NCBI GenBank assembly: GCA_900473795.1
Contig: UCMT01000005.1
Location: 1-64,000 of the forward strand
DNA from: Hyphomicrobiales bacterium
Lineage (GTDB): Bacteria; Pseudomonadota; Alphaproteobacteria; Rhizobiales; Rhizobiaceae
Direction: 5' to 3'
Length of the DNA stretch: 64,000 bases
Every line of letters starts with the position of its first letter. Within the stretch, counting starts at the first letter, position 1. The position numbers and the translations under genes were made by a program. The notes below the pieces were generated by a model. The model searched no databases. It saw nothing but the letters and a program-made list of their open reading frames with translations, and had not been told where the DNA came from. Shown here in pieces: positions 1 through 7,923 of the stretch.

Positions 1-21
1 CTTCTCCCCGCCGGGGAGAAG
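1..21. repeat. Short perfect palindrome at window edge
   Basis: CTTCTCCCC and GGGGAGAAG flank a 3-base loop, a perfect 9-bp stem. A close relative, with the same arm sequence and a longer loop, occurs at 35273-35295. Such hairpins are typical arms of dispersed intergenic repeats in Rhizobiaceae. The element may continue to the left of the window. Confidence 0.6.
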
Positions 22-127
22 GTGGAACAAGCCGCAAATCGATAAGCAATGGCCCTGGCCTGCGGGCAGAGAGTCAGGGTGAGGGGCAAAGCTCGCCGGG
101 AATTTCCTCGGACGTGCACGCAACACC

Positions 128-1060
128 TCAGAGCGCGCCGATTTCCTTCATCTTCTTCAGCACCTTGTCGCTTGGCTGGCCGGTTTCGGGCAGGCGGTAG
201 TGCTTCTCGAAATGGCGGATGGCCGAGCGGGTCTGCTCGCCGGCGACGCCGTCGATCGAGACGTCGCTATAGGCGAGGTTGCTCAGGCCCTTCTGGATGT
301 TCATCACCAGTTCGCTCGAGGCCGGGATATCGACCTTGGGAATGAACTGAGGATCGACCTCGGCGTTGCGGATCGCGGCGGCGACCGGGTCGAGTTCGCC
401 CTTGCCGCCCTTGACGTTCTCATAGGGCCGTTCGGCCGGCCGGGCGGCGGTCCGCGTCTTTTCCGTCGCCGGCTCCTTCTGCAGGGCTGCGAGCAGCGTT
501 TCGCTGGCAGCGCCGGTTTCCGGTCGGCCGGCCTGCTTTTCGAAGCGCAGGATCGCGGCTGCGGTCTTCGGGCCGGTCTTGCCGTCGGCCGGACCGTCAT
601 ACAGGCCGCGCCGGGCCAATTCCTTCTGGACGCTCATGACCAGCACCGAGCCCGCCGCCGGCGCTGCAACCGGCTGGACCTGCGCCGCGGATTCCGGCTT
701 CGGCTCGTCGATCTTCGCCGCCGCGGTTTCATCCTCCCGCTGGATGACGAAGGTCGTCACCTTGCGCGGCGAAGCGCCGGCCGGTTCCTCGTCCAGGCTG
801 GTGGTCTGTGGATGGGTGAACGGCAGGCGGGTGCGCAGGAGCGGCGACGGATGGGCGCCCGGCTGGTACCACATCGCATTTGCCGCCACGAAACTGAACG
901 CCACCACAAAAGCGGCAGAGCCGCCGAAAAGACCGGGATTGCGCGACGCGAGCCGACCGGCGAAGACGAGACCGCGCGTCGCAAGGCCGAGCACCGCAAG
1001 GGCCGGGCCGCGCTGCGCCTTCTTTTTCCGCTCAGGCGGTTTTCGCTTGCGAGCCGTCAT
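128..1060 (-). CDS. Peptidoglycan-binding (PG_binding_1) membrane-anchored protein
   Basis: The product is about 310 aa. A basic N-terminus (Arg/Lys-rich, about residues 3-20) precedes one hydrophobic segment near residues 40-65, so the protein is probably a bitopic inner-membrane protein with a periplasmic body. Two peptidoglycan-binding-like repeats follow: one with a YDGP-ADGKTGPKT core in the middle, one with a DVSIDGVAGEQTRSAI core near the C-terminus. No catalytic domain is visible, so a wall-sensing or anchoring role is inferred. The ATG at 1060 was chosen because GGAGG lies about 7 bases upstream; an in-frame TTG sits at 1075. The first 29 bases overlap the 3' end of the upstream histidine kinase gene, which suggests translational coupling. 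Confidence 0.8.
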   Translation of the reverse strand: MTARKRKPPERKKKAQRGPALAVLGLATRGLVFAGRLASRNPGLFGGSAAFVVAFSFVAANAMWYQPGAHPSPLLRTRLPFTHPQTTSLDEEPAGASPRKVTTFVIQREDETAAAKIDEPKPESAAQVQPVAAPAAGSVLVMSVQKELARRGLYDGPADGKTGPKTAAAILRFEKQAGRPETGAASETLLAALQKEPATEKTRTAARPAERPYENVKGGKGELDPVAAAIRNAEVDPQFIPKVDIPASSELVMNIQKGLSNLAYSDVSIDGVAGEQTRSAIRHFEKHYRLPETGQPSDKVLKKMKEIGAL

Positions 1061-2654
1061 GACCGGCGCCTCCAATCATCACGTCACCATGCGCCCGGTC
1101 CGTGTCCGCAAAGACCCGGCCGTTCGTCGCGTCCCCGTTCGTCGCCTCTCTTGTGCGCTCCTTCAGGCGCGGCGGAAACTCCACCATTGTCTGTTCCACA
1201 ACTTCCTGCTCGTCGGCGAAACGGATGCCGGAGCCATCGAGCGGAATTGTGACGGTGATCACCGTTCCCTCGCCGGAACGGCTGCGCAGGTCGAACTGGC
1301 CGCCATGCAGCGACACCAATCCCTTGACCAGCGACAGGCCGAGGCCGGTTCCCTCATATCTGCGGGTATAATCGTTCTGGATCTGCACGAAGGGCTGGCC
1401 GAGCGTCGCGAGCTGGCTTTCGGCGATGCCGATGCCGGTATCGCTGACGGTGAGCTTCAGGTTGCTGCCGGACACCTCCGCGTCGATGGTGACGAGGCCG
1501 CCGCGGTCGGTGAACTTGATCGCATTGCCGACGAGGTTGATCAGGATCTGCTGGAGGGCACGCTGGTCGGCATTGACCTCGCCCACCGAGCGCATGATGC
1601 GGCTGGTCAGCTGCACGCCCTTTTCGCGCGCCTGCAGGCCGAGCATCGCTTCGCAGGCATTGACGACGTCGGCGACGCGGAACGGCTCGGGCATCAGCTC
1701 GTAGCGGCCCGCCTCGATCTTGCTCATGTCGAGCATGGTGTTGACGACCGACAAGAGATGGGCGCCCGACTGGTTGATCAGCGCCACATATTCCCGCTGG
1801 CGGTCGTTTTCGAGCTTACCGAAATATTCGCCGGAAAGGATGTCGGAGAAACCGAGAATGGCATTGAGCGGCGTGCGCAGTTCGTGGCTGACCGCTGCCA
1901 GGAAACGGGTCTTGGCGTCATTGGCGGATTCGGCGAGCCGGGTCTTCTGCACGGCCTCGGCCCGCAGGCGCGCCTCCTCGGAGACGTCACGCGACTGGAC
2001 GAGAATTGCGGCAAGCCGCTCCTCGCCGCTGCCGAGCGCGGTCATCTCGCAGCGCATGTGGACGAACTGCTCGCCCTCGGCAAAGACGTTCGGCCGCTCG
2101 AAGCGGATATCGATCGTCGCCTGGCGGTTGCCCTGGCGCAATTCGTCGATCGCCTGCAGGAAGAGAATCCGGTCGGAAACGTGGACCTGCTCGATAAAGC
2201 CGCGACCCATCGGATTGCGCATCCAGGCCAGATAGGATTCCGCGTCACGGCCGTGAATTCCAGTGACCGAGCCCCTGACATCGTGGATCGTGACGAGGCC
2301 GGCGAAGCAGTCATAATGCCGCGCGCCGGTATCGGCAGGGGCTGGCTGCGGCCCGGCTTCCGGCAGCACCGGCGGGCGGTTGCGCACATAGGCAATGCCG
2401 CCCGCAGCCGAAACCAGCGCGGCGGCGGCAACCAGTGCAGCACCGACGGGCAAAGCCAGCGAAACCGGCAGGACGGCTGACAGCACCAGCGGCACAGAGG
2501 GGAAAGCAACAAGCGCGGTGGCGGCGACGGCGCGGACAACGGCAAGCTCGCGGCGTCTCTCCGGCTCGCCGGCGACCTGGCGTGGCAGCCAGGCGCGTGC
2601 GGCGTCATCCACGCGGGATGCCATCCTTCCAGCAATGTTACGCAATACGCTCAC
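1032..2654 (-). CDS. divJ: Sensor histidine kinase, DivJ/PdhS-type cell-cycle kinase
   Basis: The product is 540 aa. Two hydrophobic segments (about residues 42-90) are followed by a PAS-like region (about 115-225), a HisKA domain with phospho-acceptor H257 in SHELRTPLN, and a HATPase domain with N box at 373-377, G1 DTGIGI at 405-410 and G2 GTGLGL at 435-440. The HisKA context (LNAILGFSDIL, FGKL, SGAHLL, MLDMSKIEAG) resembles the DivJ/PleC/PdhS kinases that act on DivK. The HATPase end (GTGLGLSLVKGLVSLHGG) is closest to DivJ as I recall it, but the exact paralog is an inference. Translation probably starts at GTG 2654; an in-frame ATG at 2624 is possible. No Shine-Dalgarno sequence clearly decides between them. 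Confidence 0.75.
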   Translation of the reverse strand: MSVLRNIAGRMASRVDDAARAWLPRQVAGEPERRRELAVVRAVAATALVAFPSVPLVLSAVLPVSLALPVGAALVAAAALVSAAGGIAYVRNRPPVLPEAGPQPAPADTGARHYDCFAGLVTIHDVRGSVTGIHGRDAESYLAWMRNPMGRGFIEQVHVSDRILFLQAIDELRQGNRQATIDIRFERPNVFAEGEQFVHMRCEMTALGSGEERLAAILVQSRDVSEEARLRAEAVQKTRLAESANDAKTRFLAAVSHELRTPLNAILGFSDILSGEYFGKLENDRQREYVALINQSGAHLLSVVNTMLDMSKIEAGRYELMPEPFRVADVVNACEAMLGLQAREKGVQLTSRIMRSVGEVNADQRALQQILINLVGNAIKFTDRGGLVTIDAEVSGSNLKLTVSDTGIGIAESQLATLGQPFVQIQNDYTRRYEGTGLGLSLVKGLVSLHGGQFDLRSRSGEGTVITVTIPLDGSGIRFADEQEVVEQTMVEFPPRLKERTREATNGDATNGRVFADTDRAHGDVMIGGAGHDGSQAKTA

Positions 2655-3198
2655 GTTTAACCCTGTACGCTCGTTCTTTTGCCGGAATCCATCATGGTTC
2701 CGCCTTATGCGAGGCCGTCATCTCGGGCCTGAAAATGGCCTTGGCGGACGATGACTTCCCGGCTCCGAATTTCGCACCCGCGGCTTAATGAAAGGATAAA
2801 TCGAATTGCCACAAAGCCCGCGGAATCGCCGGAAAATCCCATTCCGGGACAAATCGGGACGGCTTCGTCTTTTGTGGTTAATGGGGCGTAAGCAACGGAT
2901 TTCAGGCGGTTTTTTCCTCCCTGTTAACCTTTGTGGCAGCGCTCTTCTTCCGCGAGGCCTGCGTTTGCTGGACTGCCACCTGCAGCTCCGCCACGATCCT
3001 TAATGGCGAACCGTAAAATGCACATAAAATGCCGTTCAAATGCCGATATCGACAATTTTACGAAAAGACGGTGCAAATGCGAACGGTTTTGGCAAAGGCA
3101 TGTTCCGAATCCCCGCCTAAGGTGTGATGACAAGGCGCCAAGAAGCGAATCCGGCAAAGACCGGACGTCCGGCGCCGGACCAAAGGATGGGCAAAACA
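2655..3198. other. 544-bp intergenic region, no gene seen
   Basis: This region lies between the divergent divJ and DUF5330 genes. Small open frames in it lack ribosome sites and recognisable protein features. It should hold both divergent promoters. TTAA-containing stretches near 2656 and 2878 do not match the full TTAA-N7-TTAA CtrA box. Confidence 0.5.
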
Positions 3199-3633
3199 AT
3201 GTGGTTTCTGATCAAGGGAACATTCTGGTTTTCGCTGGTGCTGGTGCTTCTGCCGTTCCTCGATCCGTCGAGCAGCGCGACGCTTGACAAGGGGCCGAAG
3301 GTCAATGTCGGCGACACGATGTCGGCTGCCACGGAGGCCTTCGGCTATATCAGCGCGCTCTGCGACCAGAAGCCGGATGTCTGCGAAAAGGGCGCCGAAA
3401 CCTTCGTGGCGCTCGGCCACCGCGCCCGTGAAGGCGCAAAGATCGCCTATCTCTTCCTCGACCAGCAATTCGCCGAACCGAGCGACGCCGTGACGACCGG
3501 CACCATCACCGCTCCCGTGCCGGCGGCAGCTATCACGGGTGAAGAACCGACCACCGCCGAGGCCGCGCCGCTCTTCAACAAGATACCCGTGCCGGAGAAG
3601 CGCCTCGAGCCGAAAACGGCTCAGGCGAAATAA
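3199..3633 (+). CDS. DUF5330 domain-containing protein
   Basis: The product is about 144 aa. One N-terminal hydrophobic helix (MWFLIKGTFWFSLVLVLLPF) acts as an uncleaved anchor or signal. It is followed by a soluble alanine-rich domain with two cysteines (ISALCDQKPDVCEKG) and a low-complexity Pro/Ala tail. This matches the small DUF5330 family found in Rhizobiales, whose function is unknown. The ATG at 3199 is preferred because AAAGGA at 3182-3187 precedes it; an in-frame ATG at 3187 overlaps that site. The gene stands alone and is followed by a clear terminator. Confidence 0.75.
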   Translation: MWFLIKGTFWFSLVLVLLPFLDPSSSATLDKGPKVNVGDTMSAATEAFGYISALCDQKPDVCEKGAETFVALGHRAREGAKIAYLFLDQQFAEPSDAVTTGTITAPVPAAAITGEEPTTAEAAPLFNKIPVPEKRLEPKTAQAK

Positions 3634-3680
3634 CCCCCGCCGATTCCCTTCACTACTGCCTGAACTGCCGATCTACGGCC

Positions 3681-3716
3681 GCCGTGAGGAACGCTCATCC
3701 CTCACGGCTTTTTTCT
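3681..3716 (+). terminator. Intrinsic terminator after the DUF5330 gene
   Basis: GCCGTGAGG (3681-3689) pairs perfectly with CCTCACGGC (3700-3708) and is followed at once by a T-rich tract. It ends the plus-strand transcript about 50 bases after the DUF5330 stop and insulates sufE. Confidence 0.85.
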
Positions 3717-3808
3717 TTCCGCCGTCGCCTGTCCCGGCCAAACCGCAGATCGGTTGGCGAACGCGGTGTTTTCGGAAAACGCTTCACACTCCTTGGCATC
3801 GCGCCTAT

Positions 3809-4261
3809 ATGAAGGGCATGGACCAGATGAACACATCGCGGATCACGCCGCTTGCCGAAATCATCGACAATTGCTCCTATCTGGACGATTGGCAGGACCG
3901 GATGAGCTATGTCATCGAACTCGGCCGCAAACTGCCGGAGATGCCGCAGGAGAAGCGCACGGCCGAGACCAAGGTGCAGGGCTGCGCCAGCCAGGTCTGG
4001 CTCGTCACCCATGCCGACAGCGCAGGCGATCCGATCCTTACCTTCGAAGGGGAATCGGACGCCCATATCGTGCGCGGCCTCGTCGCCATCGTGCTGTCGA
4101 TCTTTTCCGGCAAGCCTGCCTCGGATATCCTCAAGATCGACGCGCTCGACCTGTTCGACCGCATGGGCCTGATCGAATATCTGACCGCCCAGCGCGCCAA
4201 CGGCCTGCGTTCGATGGTCAAGCGCATCAAGGACGAGGCTGCCCGCCGGCTGTCGGCATGA
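3809..4261 (+). CDS. sufE: SufE family Fe-S cluster assembly cysteine desulfuration protein
   Basis: The product is 150 aa if translation starts at 3809; ATGs at 3818 and 3827 are equally plausible, giving 147 or 144 aa. The sequence is a full-length SufE: DDWQDRMSYVIELGRKLPEMP, then KVQGCASQVW with the sulfur-accepting Cys (C59 from 3809), and a C-terminal LIEYLTAQRANGLRSMVKRI helix. SufE accepts persulfide from SufS and passes it to the SufBCD scaffold. No other suf gene is nearby, as is usual for the stand-alone rhizobial sufE. Its last 35 bases overlap the 3' end of the convergent DUF6456 gene. Confidence 0.92.
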   Translation: MKGMDQMNTSRITPLAEIIDNCSYLDDWQDRMSYVIELGRKLPEMPQEKRTAETKVQGCASQVWLVTHADSAGDPILTFEGESDAHIVRGLVAIVLSIFSGKPASDILKIDALDLFDRMGLIEYLTAQRANGLRSMVKRIKDEAARRLSA

Positions 4262-5075
4262 CGCCGGTCACCAGGCCGCTGCCGTCCGGCCGATAGCCCT
4301 CCGCTCCCCAGACATGGCTCTGCCTCCCCGCGGGTCGCGGCGGCGCATAGTGGCGGGCCAGCGCCATCAGGGCGGCGCGCAACATCAGCTTGGCGGAGCG
4401 CGCCGGCCATTGCCGCTCCCGCTCGACGAGTTCCAGTCCCTTCTGAAAGCAGCAGACATCAAGCGCGACGCCGCAGAGTTCCGGGCCGATCGCCTCCATC
4501 GCCCTGCCGACCCGCATGCGCGCGGCAAGCGCCGTGTCGCAAAGGTCGGCCGTGCCACCAGCCCCTCCCCTTGTCTTGGAGGTCAGCCGCGGTTCGTAGG
4601 CCATGGTCAGGCGCGGCTGCAATTGCGCCCGGGTGAAATCGGCATGCAGCCGCTCTCCCGCGGCAAGCGCTTCGGGGGCCAGGAAGGCCCGGCCCGATTT
4701 CTCCTTTAGCCGGGCAATGGCGCCGAGCGGCGATTCCAGCGCGTTGACCCGCGCGGTCTGGCGGATGCCTTCGACGGAAACGGTGCGGTTTTCGGTGTCG
4801 CGATGCTGCTCCTGAAATGCGTCGTCCGGCGCAAGCAGGGCACGGCGCAGGAAGGCCTGGGCTTCGGACGTGGCGCGAACGCGGTTACCTTCGCGCACGA
4901 CAAGGCCCGACGCGCAGGCCCGGTCCAGCGCGCCCTGCGGGAAATGCCGCGGCGGCCGGTCCTTGCCGGCGCTCAGCGTCACGCCGCCCTCCACGGGCTT
5001 GACGACGACGACCGGATGGCTCGCAGCGTATCGGACAAGGCGGACGATCGTCTTGGCATCAACGGCATCACTCAT
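4227..5075 (-). CDS. DUF6456 domain-containing protein
   Basis: The product is 282 aa. It is soluble, with a winged-helix-like N-terminal part (KTIVRLVRYAASHPVVVVKPVEGGVTL, then DRACASGLVVREGNRVRATSEAQAFLRRAL) and a C-terminal DUF6456 region (about residues 150-270) containing DVCCFQKGLELVERERQWPARSAKLML. The family is usually found in Alphaproteobacteria beside a DnaA-like HTH protein, as here. The start at 5075 overlaps the end of that upstream gene by 8 bases, which implies translational coupling. A role in replication or transcription control is guessed from context only. Confidence 0.75.
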   Translation of the reverse strand: MSDAVDAKTIVRLVRYAASHPVVVVKPVEGGVTLSAGKDRPPRHFPQGALDRACASGLVVREGNRVRATSEAQAFLRRALLAPDDAFQEQHRDTENRTVSVEGIRQTARVNALESPLGAIARLKEKSGRAFLAPEALAAGERLHADFTRAQLQPRLTMAYEPRLTSKTRGGAGGTADLCDTALAARMRVGRAMEAIGPELCGVALDVCCFQKGLELVERERQWPARSAKLMLRAALMALARHYAPPRPAGRQSHVWGAEGYRPDGSGLVTGVMPTAGGQPRP

Positions 5076-5559
5076 GCTCGCGGCCTCCCGGCGCACCGAA
5101 GACCGAGGCGATGACGCGCTCGACCGAGGCGATGAAATCGTCGAAGGCGGGATCGTCGCGGCGGTCCTCGACGACATGGCAGGCATGGCTGACCGTCGTG
5201 CGATCGCGGCGGAACGCGTAGCCGATATCGGTGAGCGAAATCTGCAGCACGACATGGCAGACATACATGGAGATCTGCCGGACATGGCAGCTGGTGCGCC
5301 GGCGGTCGCGCCTGAGCGGAACCCTCTCGCCGACCAGCATCACCATCTCGGCCGTCAACTGGCGCACGACACGGCAACGCAGATGGACAGCGACGGGCAA
5401 GACCGGCCCCCACGGCTCGACAATGCTGAGCCTTTCGCCCGATGGTGATGGCAAAGCCGACTTGATTTCCAGATGCCGGCGCTGTGGCGGCACGGCGCGG
5501 GTTCGGTTCGGCGGCGTCAAATGCGGGGCGAAAAGAGGGGCAGCTTTGCAGGGGCGCAT
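5068..5559 (-). CDS. Helix-turn-helix protein with DnaA C-terminal (DNA-binding) like domain
   Basis: The product is 163 aa. The first 75 residues are poorly conserved. The C-terminal half resembles DnaA domain IV: a basic RRDRRRTSCHVRQISMYV helix, then GYAFRRDRTTVSHACHVVED, which echoes the DnaA signature GRDHTTVLHA. No AAA+ ATPase domain is present, so this is not an initiator but a possible sequence-specific DNA-binding protein, perhaps at DnaA-box-like sites. The ATG at 5559 has a strong AAGGAG 8 bases upstream. It forms an operon with the DUF6456 gene. Confidence 0.75.
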   Translation of the reverse strand: MRPCKAAPLFAPHLTPPNRTRAVPPQRRHLEIKSALPSPSGERLSIVEPWGPVLPVAVHLRCRVVRQLTAEMVMLVGERVPLRRDRRRTSCHVRQISMYVCHVVLQISLTDIGYAFRRDRTTVSHACHVVEDRRDDPAFDDFIASVERVIASVFGAPGGREHE

Positions 5560-5741
5560 GATTTACTCCTTGAAATAGGAATTAATTCATACACCCTAGT
5601 GCGATTGCGGGGACGAAAGAAACAGATTTTCGGCAACCAGGCGTTGTTTTTCCGAAGTTTTTAATCATATACATGAAGAAAATAGGTATATTTTCCTCAT
5701 TCCGCGAATCTGATGTCGCTCTGTGGCGACACGCGGATGGC

Positions 5742-5780
5742 AAAAAACCGGCCAGGTTCTGCCTGGCCGGTTTTGTTTTT
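5742..5780. terminator. Strong bidirectional terminator between mucR and the DnaA-like gene
   Basis: A 13-bp perfect stem (AAAACCGGCCAGG at 5744-5756 with CCTGGCCGGTTTT at 5762-5774) has a 5-base loop, a T tract on the plus side and an A tract (T on the minus strand) on the other. It lies 24 bases after the mucR stop, so it should terminate mucR. Confidence 0.9.
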
Positions 5781-5803
5781 CACAGGGCTGGAGCGCCCAG
5801 CCC

Positions 5804-6235
5804 TTACTTGCCGCGGCGCTTGCGGCGCTGGCCGAGACCCATCTCCTTGGCGAGGCGCGAACGCGCTTCGGCATAGGCCGGAGCCACCATCGGATAGTCG
5901 GCCGGCAGGTCCCACTTCTCGCGGTACTCTTCCGGCGACAGGCTGTGGTGCGTCATCAGGTGGCGCTTCAGCGACTTGAAGGTGCCACCGCATTCCAAGC
6001 AGGTGATCTGGTCATCCTGAACCGACTTGCGCACGGACACGGCCGGCTTCGGCTTTTCAACGGCAACAATGACCGGAGCCGGGCTGTTGGTGTTGTTCAG
6101 GGCGGCATGCACATCGCCGATCAGCGTCGAGAGTTCGGCGACCGGTACGACATGATTGCTGACATAGGCTGCAACGATCTCAGCGGTGAGTTCAACCAGA
6201 AGATCGTGGCCCGAGCCAAGCGTTAGATCCGTCAT
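5804..6235 (-). CDS. mucR: MucR/Ros family zinc-finger transcriptional regulator
   Basis: The product is 143 aa, the usual MucR/Ros length. An N-terminal oligomerisation region (about 1-55) is followed by a prokaryotic C2H2 zinc finger with C79-X2-C82-X9-H92-X3-H96, then the conserved [28 protein letters not shown] block and a basic tail. The family represses or activates exopolysaccharide, motility, quorum-sensing and virulence genes by binding AT-rich DNA, and typically represses itself. The very long AT-rich upstream region supports autoregulation here. A strong terminator follows. It is one of the best identified genes in the window. Confidence 0.95.
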   Translation of the reverse strand: MTDLTLGSGHDLLVELTAEIVAAYVSNHVVPVAELSTLIGDVHAALNNTNSPAPVIVAVEKPKPAVSVRKSVQDDQITCLECGGTFKSLKRHLMTHHSLSPEEYREKWDLPADYPMVAPAYAEARSRLAKEMGLGQRRKRRGK

Positions 6236-6713
6236 TCTTTCTTTCTCCTATCGGAATTCTTCCACATGCCCGCGACGGGTATCGCGAACACAACCCAAAC
6301 ATGCGAAGAAAATGTCCGAAAACCGCTGTAATCGACTCTGACCCGAAGGATTACCCTCGACTGAAACCGTAAAACCGCGGCAAGCTCTCATATTACTCCT
6401 AATTCCGGAATTTGAATACGTCGCCAAAGCGCCGAAACATAGCGGCACTTCAAAGCAACAATCACTATTCACAACCCATGCTGGAATTTCGATACGAATT
6501 AATATGGTATTGGACACTTTGCCTTTACTCGATTAACACCGTTCGAAGAAAAGTCCAATAATAATTTATGCGAGATCTAGCCTATTCATCTTGAAGCGCG
6601 ACGCAAACCGCACCCGGCGTGGAAACATTACGTTACATTCCCAAAAATGACACATCGCTGTGTTGCAGCGAAAGTGATTCTCTACGTCCAATGTGCTGTA
6701 ATGTTTGCTGAAT
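6236..6713 (-). promoter_or_regulatory. Long AT-rich leader/promoter region of mucR
   Basis: 478 bases with no convincing gene separate mucR from mrpG. The stretch from about 6380 to 6720 is clearly poorer in GC than the flanking genes and has many T/A runs and TATTA-like steps, the kind of DNA that H-NS-like MucR proteins favour. It should contain the mucR promoter and autoregulatory sites, and perhaps a long 5' UTR. An 89-aa open frame at 6248-6517 has no ribosome site or family features and is not called. Confidence 0.5.
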
Positions 6714-7076
6714 TCAGAGCCTGTCGGACTTCTGCTTGGCCAAGGGCAATTGGTCGGTGACGGACAGATTGGTCAGCTTGTAGCCCGCCTGATGGGCGGC
6801 CTTGGCGAGAAGATGGGCGGAAACCGGCGCCGTCAGGACGAAGAAGGCGAACCCGGCAAGCGCCCTGAGCAGGATGGCGATATCGAGGGCGTGCAGGCCG
6901 GCGGCCAGCAGCAAGAAGCCGGAACCGACCGTGCCTGCCTTCGAGGCCGCATGCATGCGGGTGTAGAGATCCGGAAAGCGCAACAGTCCAAGCGCCGCGA
7001 GCAGGCTGAAGATCGAGCCAGCCACCAAAAGCACGCTGACGGCGATCGCCACAAGCATATCCGGACCGGCGCTCAT
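6714..7076 (-). CDS. mrpG: Mrp-type Na+/H+ antiporter subunit G
   Basis: The product is 120 aa with three predicted membrane helices. MrpG hallmarks are visible: [27 protein letters not shown] near residues 24-50, then a long hydrophobic C-terminal half. It is the last subunit of the seven-protein complex that exchanges cytoplasmic Na+ or K+ for protons. The start codon overlaps the mrpF stop by 4 bases (ATGA). It is the terminal gene of the operon. Confidence 0.9.
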   Translation of the reverse strand: MSAGPDMLVAIAVSVLLVAGSIFSLLAALGLLRFPDLYTRMHAASKAGTVGSGFLLLAAGLHALDIAILLRALAGFAFFVLTAPVSAHLLAKAAHQAGYKLTNLSVTDQLPLAKQKSDRL

Positions 7077-7450
7077 CGGCGGCCTCCCTTTTTCTGGCGC
7101 CGCGCCGGTGCCGGGGCCTTGCCACGCTTCGGCGCTATCGCCGCACGACTGTCGGCGCTGGCGGATTCCGGCGACAAGCCGCGCGCCAGGATGAAGCGGG
7201 CAAAGGCGACGGTTGCGAGAAAGCCGACGAGGCTCAGCGCAATGGCGATGTCGATATAGAGATTGAAGCCGCTGCGGATGGCGATGACGGCGATGAAGCC
7301 GATGGCGATGGCGACCAGCATGTCGAGCCCGAGCACCCGGTCCGGCAAGGTCGGTCCGCGCACGATGCGCGCCACCGTCAGCAACAGGCCGAGCGACAGG
7401 GTGACGAGCGCGAAGGCGGTGGAGAAGGACAGGATGGCGGACGCGCTCAT
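7073..7450 (-). CDS. mrpF: Mrp-type Na+/H+ antiporter subunit F
   Basis: The product is 125 aa with three membrane helices. The conserved MrpF core [24 protein letters not shown] is at residues 28-51. A positively charged C-terminal extension (about residues 92-125, rich in Arg/Lys/Ala) is longer than in most MrpF proteins. The start overlaps the mrpE stop by 4 bases. In S. meliloti the equivalent operons are called pha or mnh. Confidence 0.92.
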   Translation of the reverse strand: MSASAILSFSTAFALVTLSLGLLLTVARIVRGPTLPDRVLGLDMLVAIAIGFIAVIAIRSGFNLYIDIAIALSLVGFLATVAFARFILARGLSPESASADSRAAIAPKRGKAPAPARRQKKGGRR

Positions 7451-7923
7451 GCCGGAAACGCCTCCCGGATGCGGCGCTCGAAGCCGGTGGAGATCGCCCG
7501 CCTTTCGGCCGCCGGATCATGGCAATCGAGCGCGTGGACATAGAGCATCTTGCGGTCGTCCGAGACATCGACCGACAAGGTGCCGGGCGTCAGCGTGATC
7601 AGATTGGCAAGAAGGGTGATTTCGAAATCGCGCGTGATCGTCAGCGGATAGGCGAAAATGCCCGGCCGCAGCCGCATGTCCGGCGTGAGCACCATGAACG
7701 CGACCTTGATTGCCGACAGCGTCAGTTCCTTGAAGAACAAGCCGGCCAGCAGCAGCATCTTCACCGGCCGGACGCGATGCAGGCTGGCCGGCAGCTGCTC
7801 GCGCACCAAGAGCAGCGACATCGCGCCGATCGCAAAGCCGAGTGCCAGGTTGTGCAGGGTGAAGCTGCCGGTGACGGCCACCCAGACCAGGGTCAACAGC
7901 AGATTGACGACGATGAATCTCAT
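7447..7923 (-). CDS. mrpE: Mrp-type Na+/H+ antiporter subunit E
   Basis: The product is 158 aa. Two or three N-terminal membrane helices (residues 1-75) precede a soluble domain carrying the MrpE signature [20 protein letters not shown] and YVHALDC. The ATG at 7923 overlaps the mrpD stop codon (ATGA), which fixes the start. MrpE is needed for assembly of the full antiporter complex. Confidence 0.92.
   Translation of the reverse strand: MRFIVVNLLLTLVWVAVTGSFTLHNLALGFAIGAMSLLLVREQLPASLHRVRPVKMLLLAGLFFKELTLSAIKVAFMVLTPDMRLRPGIFAYPLTITRDFEITLLANLITLTPGTLSVDVSDDRKMLYVHALDCHDPAAERRAISTGFERRIREAFPA

Noticed and set aside
200-2480. Long open frames on the plus strand opposite divJ and the peptidoglycan-binding gene
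   Set aside because: They are antisense shadows created by high GC; their translations are Arg/Gly-rich without domains, while the minus-strand frames encode recognised proteins.
2878-2892. TTAA-N7-TAAG as a CtrA binding site before divJ
   Set aside because: The second half-site has two mismatches from TTAA, and such partial matches are frequent in AT-rich intergenic DNA.
6248-6517. 89-codon frame upstream of mucR as a small gene
   Set aside because: There is no ribosome site, no family resemblance and the composition is that of the surrounding non-coding DNA.
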